Shown here: piece after piece, positions 17,899 to 26,989 of the stretch | How the letters are laid out: each line of letters begins with the position of its first letter | How positions within the stretch are numbered: position 1 is the first letter of the stretch | From: an uncultured Bryobacteraceae bacterium | GTDB lineage: Bacteria; Acidobacteriota; Terriglobia; Bryobacterales; Bryobacteraceae | Direction: 5' to 3' | Length of the DNA: 34,841 nt | Assembly (NCBI GenBank): GCA_938003835.1 | Contig: CALKXJ010000029.1 | Coordinates: forward strand, 1-34,841 | The notes under the pieces: model-generated | What the model saw: the letters and a program-made list of their open reading frames with translations, nothing else | The model's database searches: none | What the model was told of the DNA's origin: nothing | Program-made: the position numbers and the translations under genes

Positions 17899-19319
17899 TT
17901 GACACGGGGGCGGGGCGAGCCGAACAATATCATGTAAAAATGTTTTTCAAGCGCCAGCCCCTCCACTTCCTGGGCATCGGCGGCATCGGCATGAGCGGCC
18001 TCGCCGAGGTCCTCCTCAACCTCGGCTACCCGGTCTCCGGCTGCGACCTCCGCCTGTCGCCGATCACCGACCGGCTGGCCGCGCTCGGCGCCGTCATCCA
18101 CCAGGGACACGATCCCGCTCACCTGGCCGAGGCCAAACTGCTGGTCGTCTCGAGCGCCGTCGCGCCCTCCAACCCGGAGGTGGAAGAGGCCCGCCGCCGC
18201 CAGATCCCGGTGATCCCGCGCGGCGAGCTGCTGGCCGAGCTGATGCGCCTGAAATTCGGCATCGCCGTCGCGGGCAGCCACGGCAAGACCACCACCACCT
18301 CGATGATCGCCGCCGTGCTGAGCCACGCCGGCCTCGATCCCACGATGGTGGTCGGCGGGCGGGTCAGGGCCATGGGGGGCGCCAATGCGCGCGTCGGCTC
18401 AAGCGACTTCCTGGTGGTCGAAAGCGACGAAAGCGACGGCTCTTTTTTGAAGCTGGCGCCGATCATCGGCGTCATCACCAACATCGATCGCGAGCATCTG
18501 GATCACTACGGCAGTTTTGAGCGCATCCTCGACGCCTTCGCCGATTTCGCCAACAAGATCCCCTTCTACGGCGCCTGCGTGCTGTGCCTGGATGACGAGC
18601 AGGTGCAGCGGCTGGTGCCGCGCATCAGCCGCCGGACCATCACCTATGGGACGAGCGCCCAGGCCGACCTGCTGGTTCGCGAACTTCAACCCGGCCCTTC
18701 GGGCTCGGATTTCCAGCTCCGCTTCCGCGGCCGGGATCTCGGCGCCTTCCGGCTGAACATTCCCGGGGCTCATAACGCGCTGAACGCGGCGGCCGCCGCC
18801 GCCGTCGCTCTCGAGCTCGACGTGGAGGTCGAGCGCATCCGGCAGGCGCTGGCCGAGTTCGCCGGGGTGGACCGCCGTTTTCAGCTCAAGGGGGTCCTGT
18901 GCGGCGTCACGGTGATCGACGACTATGCCCATCACCCGACGGAGATTCGCGCCACGCTGGAGACGGCCCGGCGCGCCGGCTACAGCCGCGTCCTGGTGCT
19001 GTTTCAGCCGCACCGCTGCACGCGCACCCGCCTGCTCATGGACGACTTCGCGCGTTCGTTCCACCAGGCCGACGCGGTCTTCGTGCTGGACATCTACGCC
19101 GCCTCGGAGCCTCCCATCGAAGGCGTGACGGCCGAGGCGCTGTGCGAGCGGCTGCGCCAGTTCGGCCACCGCCAGGTCACCTATGTGGGCACGCTCGAGC
19201 GCGCCGTGGCAGCGGCGGTCGCGGAAGCCCGGCCCGGCGATGCCATCCTGACGCTCGGCGCGGGCAGCGTCTCGCAAGCCTCCGACATGCTGCTCGAAGC
19301 GCTCAAGGAGAAGCTCTGA
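17895..19319 (+). CDS. murC: UDP-MurNAc:L-alanine ligase MurC
   Basis: MurC attaches the first stem residue, L-alanine, to UDP-MurNAc. The protein shows HFLGIGGIGMSGLAEVLL at the N-terminus, SSAVAPSNPEV, the P-loop AGSHGKTTTTSM (Lys131 from this start), VVESDESDGSF, TNIDREHLDHYG, and in the C-terminal domain DRRFQLKG, DDYAHHPTEIRATL and FQPHRCTRTRLLMDDF. I chose the ATG at 17895 because GGAGG stands directly upstream and it makes an ATGA overlap with murG (474 residues). Family similarity begins at the second ATG, 17940 (459 residues), which has no ribosome site. The extra 15 residues (MIDTGAGRAEQYHVK) may therefore be real or the start may be later. FtsQ follows with no gap. Confidence 0.94.
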   Translation: MIDTGAGRAEQYHVKMFFKRQPLHFLGIGGIGMSGLAEVLLNLGYPVSGCDLRLSPITDRLAALGAVIHQGHDPAHLAEAKLLVVSSAVAPSNPEVEEARRRQIPVIPRGELLAELMRLKFGIAVAGSHGKTTTTSMIAAVLSHAGLDPTMVVGGRVRAMGGANARVGSSDFLVVESDESDGSFLKLAPIIGVITNIDREHLDHYGSFERILDAFADFANKIPFYGACVLCLDDEQVQRLVPRISRRTITYGTSAQADLLVRELQPGPSGSDFQLRFRGRDLGAFRLNIPGAHNALNAAAAAAVALELDVEVERIRQALAEFAGVDRRFQLKGVLCGVTVIDDYAHHPTEIRATLETARRAGYSRVLVLFQPHRCTRTRLLMDDFARSFHQADAVFVLDIYAASEPPIEGVTAEALCERLRQFGHRQVTYVGTLERAVAAAVAEARPGDAILTLGAGSVSQASDMLLEALKEKL

Positions 19320-20150
19320 ATGGCGAAGCGCGATCGGGAAGCCCCGGGCCCCGGCCTCCGTCTCTGGGCGGTCGCCGCCCGCATGGCGTCGATCCTGGCG
19401 GCGGGGGCGGCGCTGGCGGCGGCGGTCGTCGTTTACCGGGGCATCGAGAGGCGGCTGATCGAAGATCCCCGCTTTGCCTTGCCACCGCACGACGGGGACC
19501 CGACTTCCGGCCCGGAGGTACGGATCGAGGGCATCCGCCACGCTCCGCGGGAGCGCATTCTCGAGGCGTTCGCCGAAGACGCCGGCCGGAGCCTGTATCA
19601 GGTGCCGCTCGCCGAGCGGCGCCGCCGGCTGCTCGAAGTGAACTGGGTGCGGGACGCCTCCGTGGCGCGGCTGTGGCCCGATCGCCTGGAGGTGCGCATC
19701 GAGGAGCGCCGGCCGGTCGCCTTCGTGCGGCTCGAGGCTCGCCAGCCGGGTGCGCTCTCCCACACCGCGCTCATCGACGCCGACGGGGTCCTGCTGGAGA
19801 TTCCCGCGGGCAGCTCCTACGACCTGCCGGTGCTCGCCGGCGTGCGGGAAGATCAGCCGCGCGAGGCGCGCGCACTCCGGGTGCGGAAGATGCAGCGGCT
19901 TCTCGAGGAGATCGGTGAACTCGCCGAGCGGGTTTCCGAGGTCGACGCCGCCAATCCGAACAACCTCCGGGCGAGAATCCAGGCCGGCGGCCGGCTGGTG
20001 GAGGTCTGGCTCGGGCAGGAGCGCTACGGGGGGCGCCTGAGCCGCTTCTTGCAGTATTTCGCCGAGGTGCAACGGCGCTATCCGGAGGCGACGCGGTTCG
20101 ACCTCCGGCTGGAGGACCGGATCACGGTCATCGATGGAGTCAATCCATGA
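19320..20150 (+). CDS. ftsQ: Divisome protein FtsQ
   Basis: FtsQ is a bitopic division protein that links FtsL/FtsB to the septum. The 276-residue protein has a basic cytoplasmic tail, one transmembrane helix (about 19-40, VAARMASILAAGAALAAAVVVY), and a POTRA domain (about 65-135) with VRIEGIRHAPRERILEAF, LAERRRRLLEVNWVRDASVARLWPDRLEVRIEERRPVAF. The FtsQ beta domain follows with LIDADGVLLE, LPVLAGV, an acidic VSEVDAANPNNLRARI, VWLGQERYGGRLSRFLQYF and DLRLEDRITV. Its ATG immediately follows the murC stop (TGAATG) and its stop overlaps the ftsA start. Similarity in this family is low, but the fold order and the position before ftsA leave little doubt. Confidence 0.92.
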   Translation: MAKRDREAPGPGLRLWAVAARMASILAAGAALAAAVVVYRGIERRLIEDPRFALPPHDGDPTSGPEVRIEGIRHAPRERILEAFAEDAGRSLYQVPLAERRRRLLEVNWVRDASVARLWPDRLEVRIEERRPVAFVRLEARQPGALSHTALIDADGVLLEIPAGSSYDLPVLAGVREDQPREARALRVRKMQRLLEEIGELAERVSEVDAANPNNLRARIQAGGRLVEVWLGQERYGGRLSRFLQYFAEVQRRYPEATRFDLRLEDRITVIDGVNP

Positions 20151-21409
20151 GAACCAGCACGCTGGTGAGAGCCAGCCCTCAAGAAAGCGGGATGGCGAAA
20201 CTCCGGACCAGTATTGCGGGCGCGTTGCTGGCGGCCGGCATCGATGCCGGCAGTTGGCGGACCCGCTGCGTGATCCTGGCCCTCGAGGGCAGCCACCTGC
20301 GCTATCTCGGCCACGGCGAGGCCGTCTCCGCGGGCTGGCACCGCGGCCGGGTCGCCGACCAGAAGCGGGTCTCGGAGTCGATTCAGGAGGCCGTGCGCGC
20401 CGCCGAAGAGGTGGCCGGCTACGCCGTGGAGTCGGCGGTGGTCGGCGTGGGTGGGCCGACCATCTGGGGTTTTGACAATCATTGGGCCTACCGCTTTCCC
20501 CGCCCCCGCGAGGTCTCCGGCGACGAGATGGGCTTCGCCATCGAGAAGGCCGCCCAGGTCAGCCTGGAGCACGACCGGATGATTCTGCACATCTGCCCGC
20601 AGTACTTCACGGTGGACGGCCGGCCCGGCGTGAGCGACCCGACGGGGATGGAGTGTTCCCGGCTGGAGGCGAACGTTCACCTGATCACGACGGCGACGCA
20701 GGAGACCCAGAACGTGGTCTCGGCGATGCACCAGGCCTCCCTCGCGGTCGAAGAGACCGTCTACGAACCGCTCGCCGCCGCTTACGCCGCCGTCCTGCCG
20801 GAAGAGCGCAGTCGCGGAGTCGCCGTCATCGACATCGGCATGCAATCCACCGACCTGGTCATCTACGACGGCGACGCTCTGGTGCAGGCCACCAGCCTGC
20901 CGGTCTCGGGCGACCATCTGACGAAGGACGTCGCCTGGGGACTGTGCGTCGCCTACGAGGACGCCGAGGAGCTCAAGTGCGAGTACGGCTGCGTGCCGTA
21001 TACCCGGTCGGCCGATAACAGCACGATCGTGGTGCCCGCACGCCCGCAGCGGGAGGGACGGGAGGTACCCCGGCGCGAACTGAACCACATCCTCGAGGCG
21101 CGCAGCGAGGAGCTGTTCGCTTACGTCGCGCAGGAGATCGCGCGGGTGGGCATGGACCGCTCGCTGCTCGAGGGAGTGGTTCTCACCGGGGCGGTGACGC
21201 TGCTCGACGGCATGCTCGACATGGCCGAGCATGTGCTCCACTGCCAGGCTCGCAAGGGCCTGCCCGTGGGGGTCAAGGACCTTCCAGCAGCGCTCCACAG
21301 CCCGGAATGGACGACGGCAGTAGGGCTGGCCATGTATTCGGCGCGCCTGAAACTGCGCCGCCAGGTGCGGCGCCGGCCGCCGGGACTCTTGGGACTGATT
21401 ATGCGTTGA
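20147..21409 (+). CDS. ftsA: Divisome actin-like protein FtsA
   Basis: FtsA is an actin-like ATPase that anchors FtsZ filaments to the membrane. The 420-residue protein shows the phosphate-1 loop AGIDAGSWRTRCVI, GVGGPTIWGF, the FtsA-specific 1C subdomain (about 100-180), and the phosphate-2 loop VAVIDIGMQSTDLVIY. The adenosine motif reads VVLTGAVTLLDGML, where TGA (347-349) replaces the more usual TGG. The C-terminus ends in RRPPGLLGLIMR, an amphipathic membrane-targeting helix. The ATG overlaps the ftsQ stop (ATGA) and has GGAG upstream; an internal ATG at 20192 is a second possibility and would give a tail closer to the family. FtsZ follows after 19 bases. Confidence 0.94.
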   Translation: MRTSTLVRASPQESGMAKLRTSIAGALLAAGIDAGSWRTRCVILALEGSHLRYLGHGEAVSAGWHRGRVADQKRVSESIQEAVRAAEEVAGYAVESAVVGVGGPTIWGFDNHWAYRFPRPREVSGDEMGFAIEKAAQVSLEHDRMILHICPQYFTVDGRPGVSDPTGMECSRLEANVHLITTATQETQNVVSAMHQASLAVEETVYEPLAAAYAAVLPEERSRGVAVIDIGMQSTDLVIYDGDALVQATSLPVSGDHLTKDVAWGLCVAYEDAEELKCEYGCVPYTRSADNSTIVVPARPQREGREVPRRELNHILEARSEELFAYVAQEIARVGMDRSLLEGVVLTGAVTLLDGMLDMAEHVLHCQARKGLPVGVKDLPAALHSPEWTTAVGLAMYSARLKLRRQVRRRPPGLLGLIMR

Positions 21410-21428
21410 CGAGCAGGAGAGGACAATC

Positions 21429-22640
21429 ATGTCGCAGGCAAGGCAACCCTTACGGGAACTGAAGTTTGAAATCGCCGACGAGGAGGCCCCTCCGGCCACC
21501 AAGATCAAAGTCATCGGGGTGGGCGGCGGCGGCTCCAACGCCGTCGCGCGAATGATGGACCACGGGCTCAGCGGGGTCGAGTTCTATATCATCAACACCG
21601 ACCAGCAGGCGCTTAAGGCTTCGCCGGTGCCCAACAAGCTGGCCATCGGCGCCCGCATCACCGGGGGTCTCGGCGTGGGCTCGGATCCGGCCATCGGTCG
21701 CCAGGCGGCTCTGGACGACACCGAACGCATCATCGAGATCCTGGAAGGCGCCGAGATGGTTTTCGTCACCACCGGGCTGGGCGGCGGCACCGGCACCGGC
21801 GCGGCGCCCGTGGTGGCGGCGCTGGCCAAGGAGCTCGGCGCGTTGACGGTCGCCGTCGTCACCAAGCCGTTTTCCTTCGAAGGACCGCAACGCAGGCGGA
21901 TGGCCGAGGAGGGCCTGGCGGAGCTGGCTTCGACGGTGGACACCGTCATCCCGATTCCCAACGACCGGTTGCTCGAGCTGCTGCCCCGCGGCACCACGTT
22001 CGTCGAGGCCTTCCGCACCGCCGACGACGTGCTGCGTCAGGGCGTGCAGGGCATCAGCGACATCATCACCACGCCGGGCCTGATCAACCGCGACTTCTCC
22101 GACGTCCGGGCGATCATGCTGGGAATGGGCTACGCGATGATGGGGACGGCCTCGGCCAGGGGCGAGAGCGCAGCGGTGGAGGCGGCGCGAAAGGCGATCA
22201 GTTGCCCGCTGCTTGAGGAGGGCGGCGTCATCGGCGCGCGCGGCGTGCTCATCAATATTACCGCCGGCAGCAGCCTCGGCATCCACGACGTTCACGAAGC
22301 CTGCACCCTCATCCGCGAGGCGACCGAAAACGACGACGTGCAGATCAGCTTCGGCGTGGTGCTCGACGAGAGGATGGGTGACGAGGTCAAGATCACCGTC
22401 ATCGCCACGGGCTTTCAGCGCGCCAACCTGCCGGAGATTGAGCGGCGGCCCGCCTCGGCGGTCATCGGCGAGGACTTCTTCCAGCGGGCGCGGCCCGCGG
22501 CGCCCCCGGCTTACGAGCCCGCCGTCGAGGAGCCGCAGCCGGAGCCGGTGGTAGCCTCCGGGCCGGCGGCCGAATACCCGGCCGAAGACGAGCTGGACGT
22601 GCCGGCCTTCCTGCGCCAGCAGCGACGCGCCGGACGCTGA
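21429..22640 (+). CDS. ftsZ: Cell-division GTPase FtsZ
   Basis: FtsZ is the tubulin-like GTPase that forms the Z ring. The 403-residue protein has a short N-terminal arm, IKVIGVGGGGSNAVARM, the tubulin signature GLGGGTGTGAAPVVA (GGGTGTG at 118-124), TKPFSFEGPQRRRMAEEG, IPNDRLLELL, and the T7 synergy loop NRDFSDVRAIM (Asp222 and Asp225). A variable Pro/Glu-rich linker (about 335-385) leads to the conserved C-terminal peptide ELDVPAFLRQQRRAGR, which binds FtsA. The T7 loop has Arg221 where Val is common. GGAGAGGAC precedes the ATG. It is the last gene of the cluster; 85 bases without a clear terminator separate it from the next gene. Confidence 0.97.
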   Translation: MSQARQPLRELKFEIADEEAPPATKIKVIGVGGGGSNAVARMMDHGLSGVEFYIINTDQQALKASPVPNKLAIGARITGGLGVGSDPAIGRQAALDDTERIIEILEGAEMVFVTTGLGGGTGTGAAPVVAALAKELGALTVAVVTKPFSFEGPQRRRMAEEGLAELASTVDTVIPIPNDRLLELLPRGTTFVEAFRTADDVLRQGVQGISDIITTPGLINRDFSDVRAIMLGMGYAMMGTASARGESAAVEAARKAISCPLLEEGGVIGARGVLINITAGSSLGIHDVHEACTLIREATENDDVQISFGVVLDERMGDEVKITVIATGFQRANLPEIERRPASAVIGEDFFQRARPAAPPAYEPAVEEPQPEPVVASGPAAEYPAEDELDVPAFLRQQRRAGR

Positions 22641-22725
22641 GGGCCGCCGGCACGGCGAACCGGGCAAGCGGATGAGAAGATCCCCTTTTCTTGTCGCGCC
22701 CCCGGTAGTACAACAGAGAGTAGAA

Positions 22726-23493
22726 ATGCACCCGGAACCCTTGAAGACCGCCGTCTCCTGGGCCGAAGCCGACAAGATCCTGATTCGCGGCTATCGCTTG
22801 CGCGACCTCATCGGCCGCGTCAGCCTCGGCCAGGCCGTCTATCTGCTGCTGGTCGGCGAGCTGCCCGAGCCCAGGGTCGGCCGGATGATGGAGGCGATCC
22901 TGGTCTCGGTGATCGCCCACGGCCCCACCGTGCCGGCCTCCCGCGCGGCGATCACCGTCGCCAACACCGGTGCGTCGCTGAGCGCCGCTGTGGCCGCCGG
23001 CATGCTGGCCATTACGCGGTACCATGGCGGAGCGATCGAGGACGCCATGACCGTGCTCGAAGAGTGTGTCGCCATGCGCCTGGATCCGTTCGAAGCCGCC
23101 ACGGAAATCGTCGCCCGCTACCGCTCGCGCGCCCAGAGGATTCCCGGCTTCGGAAGCAAGGTGCACCAGGAGGACCCGCGCGTGGCGCGCCTGCTCGAAT
23201 GCGCACGCGAGCTGGGCATTGACGGGCCCTACGTCGAGCACGCCCTCGCGTTGCAGCGCGCTGTTTCGGTGGCCATCGAACGCCACCTGCCGCTCAACAT
23301 CGACGGCGCCATTGCCGCCTTGCTGTGCGAGATCGGCTTCCCCAAGCAGGCGGCCAACGGCCTGTTTCTGATCTCGCGCGCCGCCGGTCTGGTCGCCCAC
23401 GCCGTCGAGGCCCAATTGCGCTACAAGCCGCTCGAGACGAGCGCTGTTTCGGGCCTCGAATACGACGGCCCGCCGGAGCGCTCGCTCGAGTAA
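22726..23493 (+). CDS. Citryl-CoA lyase / short citrate-synthase-like protein
   Basis: A 255-residue protein of the citrate-synthase superfamily, far shorter than true citrate synthase (about 400-430) and close to citryl-CoA lyase and related short forms. It shows ILIRGYRLRDLIGRVSLGQAVYLLL, the HGGAIEDAM loop (His100, matching the first catalytic His), NIDGAIAALLCEIGFP (Asp193, the catalytic-Asp position), and AANGLFLISRAAGLVAHAVEAQ. The loop usually reading GFGHR(V/Y) is GFGSKVH here (141-147), so Ser144 replaces the second catalytic His. Activity may therefore be altered or absent, or the nearby His147 may substitute. I chose ATG 22726, where family similarity begins; an upstream in-frame start would add 18 residues. 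No neighbour shares a pathway with it. Confidence 0.75.
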   Translation: MHPEPLKTAVSWAEADKILIRGYRLRDLIGRVSLGQAVYLLLVGELPEPRVGRMMEAILVSVIAHGPTVPASRAAITVANTGASLSAAVAAGMLAITRYHGGAIEDAMTVLEECVAMRLDPFEAATEIVARYRSRAQRIPGFGSKVHQEDPRVARLLECARELGIDGPYVEHALALQRAVSVAIERHLPLNIDGAIAALLCEIGFPKQAANGLFLISRAAGLVAHAVEAQLRYKPLETSAVSGLEYDGPPERSLE

Positions 23494-23594
23494 TCCTTTC
23501 TAAGCCGCGGCGCCATCGCGTATGCTGGTAATTGAGAGCAGATCCTTCCGCCGGCCGCCCTGGGAGCCGGCGCGGAACGCTTCGCAAACGCGCC

Positions 23595-24368
23595 ATGGCA
23601 GCCACCGACGGCGTCCCGATGATCGAAGCCGTGGGCCTGAGCAAGTTCTACGGAGATTTCGCCGCCGTCCGCGACGTGACCTTCTCCGTCCATGCCGGCG
23701 AGATCGTGGCCTTTCTCGGACCCAACGGCGCCGGCAAGAGCACCACCATGAAGCTGCTGACGGGCTATCTGGCGCCGAGCGCCGGCCGGGCCCGCATCGC
23801 CGGCTTCGACGTAGCCGAGGAGCGCCTCAAATGCGCGGCGCGGCTCGGCTACCTGCCGGAGAACGGACCGCTTTATCCGGACATGACGCCCCTCGGGTTG
23901 TTGAAGTTCTTCGGCGAGGCGCGCGGCATGGACCGGGCGCATCTGAAGCGGCGGATCGGCGAAGTGGTCGCGCAATGCGCACTCGAGGACGTGCTCGAGA
24001 AGCCCATCGCGAAGCTCTCGAAAGGCTACCGCCAGCGCGTCGGCATGGCTCAGGTGCTGCTCCATGAGCCGGACGTGCTGATCATGGACGAGCCGACCAC
24101 CGGGCTCGATCCGAATCAGATCCGAGACGTGCGCTATCTCATCCGCGAGATCGGCCGCACGCGCACCGTGCTGCTTTCGACGCACATTCTCCAGGAGGTG
24201 GAGGCGGTGGCCGGGCGCGTCATCCTGATTCACGAAGGGCGGATCGTCTTTGACGGCACGCCGGACCAGATGAAAAATGGCCACGCGACGATGGACGAGG
24301 CTTTCTTCGCGCTCACCGGAGGCGTCCGCCCGACGGAGGAACCATGCCAGGCTCCAGCCGCCGAGTGA
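23595..24368 (+). CDS. ABC transporter ATP-binding protein (GldA-like)
   Basis: A 257-residue ABC ATPase of the ABC-2 export type. The Walker A motif is LGPNGAGKSTT (42-51), the signature LSKGYRQRV is at 141-149, and the Walker B VLIMDEPTTGLD is at 161-172; the H-loop is STHILQEVEAV. The pattern YLPENGPLYPDMTPLGLLKF is typical of the GldA/NatA-type subgroup. It powers the permease encoded next, whose start lies inside this gene (25-base overlap). ATG 23595 was preferred because no conserved sequence lies before it; an ATG at 23619 is also possible. The substrate is unknown. GldA belongs to the gliding ABC complex in Bacteroidota, but homologues occur in non-gliding bacteria, so gliding is not inferred. 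Confidence 0.9.
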   Translation: MAATDGVPMIEAVGLSKFYGDFAAVRDVTFSVHAGEIVAFLGPNGAGKSTTMKLLTGYLAPSAGRARIAGFDVAEERLKCAARLGYLPENGPLYPDMTPLGLLKFFGEARGMDRAHLKRRIGEVVAQCALEDVLEKPIAKLSKGYRQRVGMAQVLLHEPDVLIMDEPTTGLDPNQIRDVRYLIREIGRTRTVLLSTHILQEVEAVAGRVILIHEGRIVFDGTPDQMKNGHATMDEAFFALTGGVRPTEEPCQAPAAE

Positions 24369-26989
24369 TCCTGGCCGTCTTCAAACGGGAGTTCTTCAGC
24401 TACTTCCAGAATCCCACCGGATACGTCTTCATCACCCTGTTCGTTTTCCTGAGTGCGGTCGCCGCTTTCTGGCAGGAGGGCTTCTTCCTGGCCAACCTGG
24501 CCAACCTGGATCAGTTGAACCGCTTCTTCCCGTACCTGCTGGTCTTCCTGGCGCCGGCGATCACCATGGGGCTGTGGGCGGAAGAACGCAAGCAGGGCAC
24601 CGAGGAGCTCCTGCTGACGCTGCCGGCGACCGAGGCGGCGCTGGTGATCGGCAAATACCTGGCGGCGCTCGGCATCTACACGGTGGCACTGGTCTTCTCG
24701 CTGAGCCACCTCGTGGTGTTGCTCGTGCTGGGAAACCCGGACACGGGCTTGATGGCCGCCACCTATTTCGGCTACTGGCTGATGGGGGCGGCCTTGCTCG
24801 CGCTCGGCCTGCTGGCCAGCCAGTTGACCGACAACCTCACGGTTGCCTTCATTCTGGGCAGCGTCTTCTGCGCGGTTCCGGTGTTCCTGCACCACGCGGG
24901 CGTGCTGGCGAGCGGGGCTCTCCAGCGGCGGGCCGAGCAGCTCTCCGCGGTGGAGCAGTTTCGCGATCTGGCCTCGGGTGTCGTCACCGCCTCGGCGGTG
25001 GTTTACTTCCTCCTGCTGGCGCTCTCGGTGCTCTACCTCAGCGTGAAACTGGCGGGGCGGCGGCGCTGGCGGCGAGGTAGGGGCGCCCCGCCGATGGCGC
25101 TGCATCTGGTTGCGCGAGCCCTCGCGCTGCTCATCATCACGGGGGCTGCCACCATCCTCGCGGGCCAGTGGGGTGGAAGGCTCGACGTCACCTCCGAGCA
25201 GATTCATTCGCTCGCCCCCGAGACGCTGGCCCTGATCCGGAGCCTCGATCCGGCGCGGCCCGTCTTCGTGCACGCCTATCTCAGCCCCGAGGTGCCCCGC
25301 GCGTATCTGGAGACCCGGCGCAACCTCATCACCTTCCTTCGCGAGTTTTCCGCGGTGGGACGGGAGCGCATCCAGGTGCGCATCGTCGAGACGGTGAAGT
25401 ACTCGCCGGAGGCGCGCGAGGCGCGCGAGCGTTACGGGATCGAGCCCTACCGGGTTCCGGCCAGTGAAGAAAGCGCCTCGGCGGCCAACGAAATCTTCCT
25501 GGGCCTGGTCTTTCGCTGCGGCGCCGAAGAGTTTGTGATTCCCTTCTTCGACCGCGGCCTGCCGGTCGAGTACGAGCTGGTGCGGTCGATTCGCGTGGTC
25601 TCGCGCGCGGAACGGCGCAAGGTCGGCGTACTCGAGACCGCGGCGGGCCTGTTCGGAGGCTTCGACTTCGAAACCAAGCGCCAGCGCAACGACTGGTCGA
25701 TCGTCGCCGAGCTGCGCAAGCAGTACGAGGTGGTGCGGGTGCCGCCGGATGCCGACTATCCCGAGGGTCTCGACGCGCTGATTGTGGCGCTGCCGCACAC
25801 GCTGAACCCGCGACAGCTCGAGCGCCTGGTGGCGTACGTCACCAGCGGCGGACCCGCGCTGATCCTGCTCGATCCGCTGCCCGCCTTCAATGTCAACCTT
25901 TCGCCGGCCGCGGCCGGCCAGCCCACCGGCGGCCTCTTCGAGCAGCCCGGCACGGCGCCGCCGGCGACCAACCTGGCGCCGCTTCTCGACGCGCTCGGCG
26001 TGCGCTGGCAGCCCGACCGCATTGTCTGGGACGCCTACAATCCCCATCCGCAGCTCCGGCGCCTGCCGCGCGAGGTGATTTTTGTCGGGCCGGGCAACCA
26101 GGCGCCCATGCCTTTCGAGCAGAACGAGGAGGTGACGGCCGGACTTCAGGAGGTGGTGCTGCTGTACGCCGGAACACTCAGCTCGCGCGGCGATCCCTCG
26201 GTGGTGTTCGTGCCATTGATGACCACCGGGCCGAACTCCGGCCTGCTGCGCTGGAATCAGCTCGTCGAACGGACGCTGTTCGGCACGGCAATCGTCCAGC
26301 AGCCTCCGCGGCAGGCCGACTCGGAGGTCCACACGCTGGCCGCCCGCGTGCGAGGCCAGGGCGGCCGCTCGCTCAATGCCATTGTCGTGGCCGACGCGGA
26401 TCTCATGGGCGAGCAGTTTTTCGAGCTGCGACGGCGGGGCGTCGAGCAGCTCCGGTTCGACAATGTCACGTTTCTGCTGAACGCGGTGGATGAGCTGGCC
26501 GGCGACCGCTCCTTCATCGCGTTGCGCAAGCGCCGCCCGCGACACCGTACGCTCGAGGCGCTCGAGGCGCGCACGCGCGTTTACGAGGAGCAGCGTGCGA
26601 AGCAGGCGGAAGAGGCCGAGGCGACGGCCGCGGCGCGGCTGGCGGAGGCGCAGGCCCGGCTGGACGCCGCCGTCCGGCAGCTCGAGCGGCGTCAGGATCT
26701 GGACGAACGCACCCGCGAGATTCTGATCCAGAACCTGCGCGCCGCCGAGGAACGCCGCCTCCAGGTGGCCCGCGCCAACATCGAAGACGAACGCAACCGG
26801 CAGGTGGAGAACGCCCGCATCGCCATGGAGGCCTCCATCCGGCGGATCCAGAACACGGTCAAGCTGCTGGCCGTGGCGCTGCCGCCCGTGCCGGCGTTCG
26901 TCATCTTCCTGCTCGTCTCGGCGCGCCAACTGCGGCGCGAGCGCATGCGGCTGGCGCGTGAAAGGCTCATCGTGAGGCAGCCGGTATGA
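24344..26989 (+). CDS. Fused ABC-2 permease and GldG-type auxiliary protein (GldF-GldG)
   Basis: An 881-residue protein joining two parts usually separate. Residues 1-250 are an ABC-2 permease with about six membrane helices: FKREFFSYFQNPTGYVF at the N-terminus and LWAEERKQGTEELLLTLPAT in the first large loop, as in GldF. A basic RRRWRRGRG linker leads to a membrane helix (about 256-275) and a large GldG/ABC_transp_aux-type extracytoplasmic domain (about 280-700), with RLDVTSEQIHSLAPETLALI, GIEPYRVPASEES and GLDALIVALPHTLNPRQLE. A long charged coiled coil follows (about 740-825), then a final transmembrane helix (about 842-862) and a basic tail. It overlaps the ATPase by 25 bases and the DUF4340 gene by 4. 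The substrate is unknown. Confidence 0.88.
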   Translation: MPGSSRRVILAVFKREFFSYFQNPTGYVFITLFVFLSAVAAFWQEGFFLANLANLDQLNRFFPYLLVFLAPAITMGLWAEERKQGTEELLLTLPATEAALVIGKYLAALGIYTVALVFSLSHLVVLLVLGNPDTGLMAATYFGYWLMGAALLALGLLASQLTDNLTVAFILGSVFCAVPVFLHHAGVLASGALQRRAEQLSAVEQFRDLASGVVTASAVVYFLLLALSVLYLSVKLAGRRRWRRGRGAPPMALHLVARALALLIITGAATILAGQWGGRLDVTSEQIHSLAPETLALIRSLDPARPVFVHAYLSPEVPRAYLETRRNLITFLREFSAVGRERIQVRIVETVKYSPEAREARERYGIEPYRVPASEESASAANEIFLGLVFRCGAEEFVIPFFDRGLPVEYELVRSIRVVSRAERRKVGVLETAAGLFGGFDFETKRQRNDWSIVAELRKQYEVVRVPPDADYPEGLDALIVALPHTLNPRQLERLVAYVTSGGPALILLDPLPAFNVNLSPAAAGQPTGGLFEQPGTAPPATNLAPLLDALGVRWQPDRIVWDAYNPHPQLRRLPREVIFVGPGNQAPMPFEQNEEVTAGLQEVVLLYAGTLSSRGDPSVVFVPLMTTGPNSGLLRWNQLVERTLFGTAIVQQPPRQADSEVHTLAARVRGQGGRSLNAIVVADADLMGEQFFELRRRGVEQLRFDNVTFLLNAVDELAGDRSFIALRKRRPRHRTLEALEARTRVYEEQRAKQAEEAEATAAARLAEAQARLDAAVRQLERRQDLDERTREILIQNLRAAEERRLQVARANIEDERNRQVENARIAMEASIRRIQNTVKLLAVALPPVPAFVIFLLVSARQLRRERMRLARERLIVRQPV

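Noticed and set aside
17899-17933. Promoter between murG and murC (TTGACA then TATCAT)
   Set aside because: Spacing is 20-23 bases, too long for a normal sigma-70 site.
24230-26929. Minus-strand open frame of 899 codons opposite the gldFG-like gene
   Set aside because: Arg/Gln/His-rich antisense frame of a well-conserved plus-strand gene; a G+C artefact.
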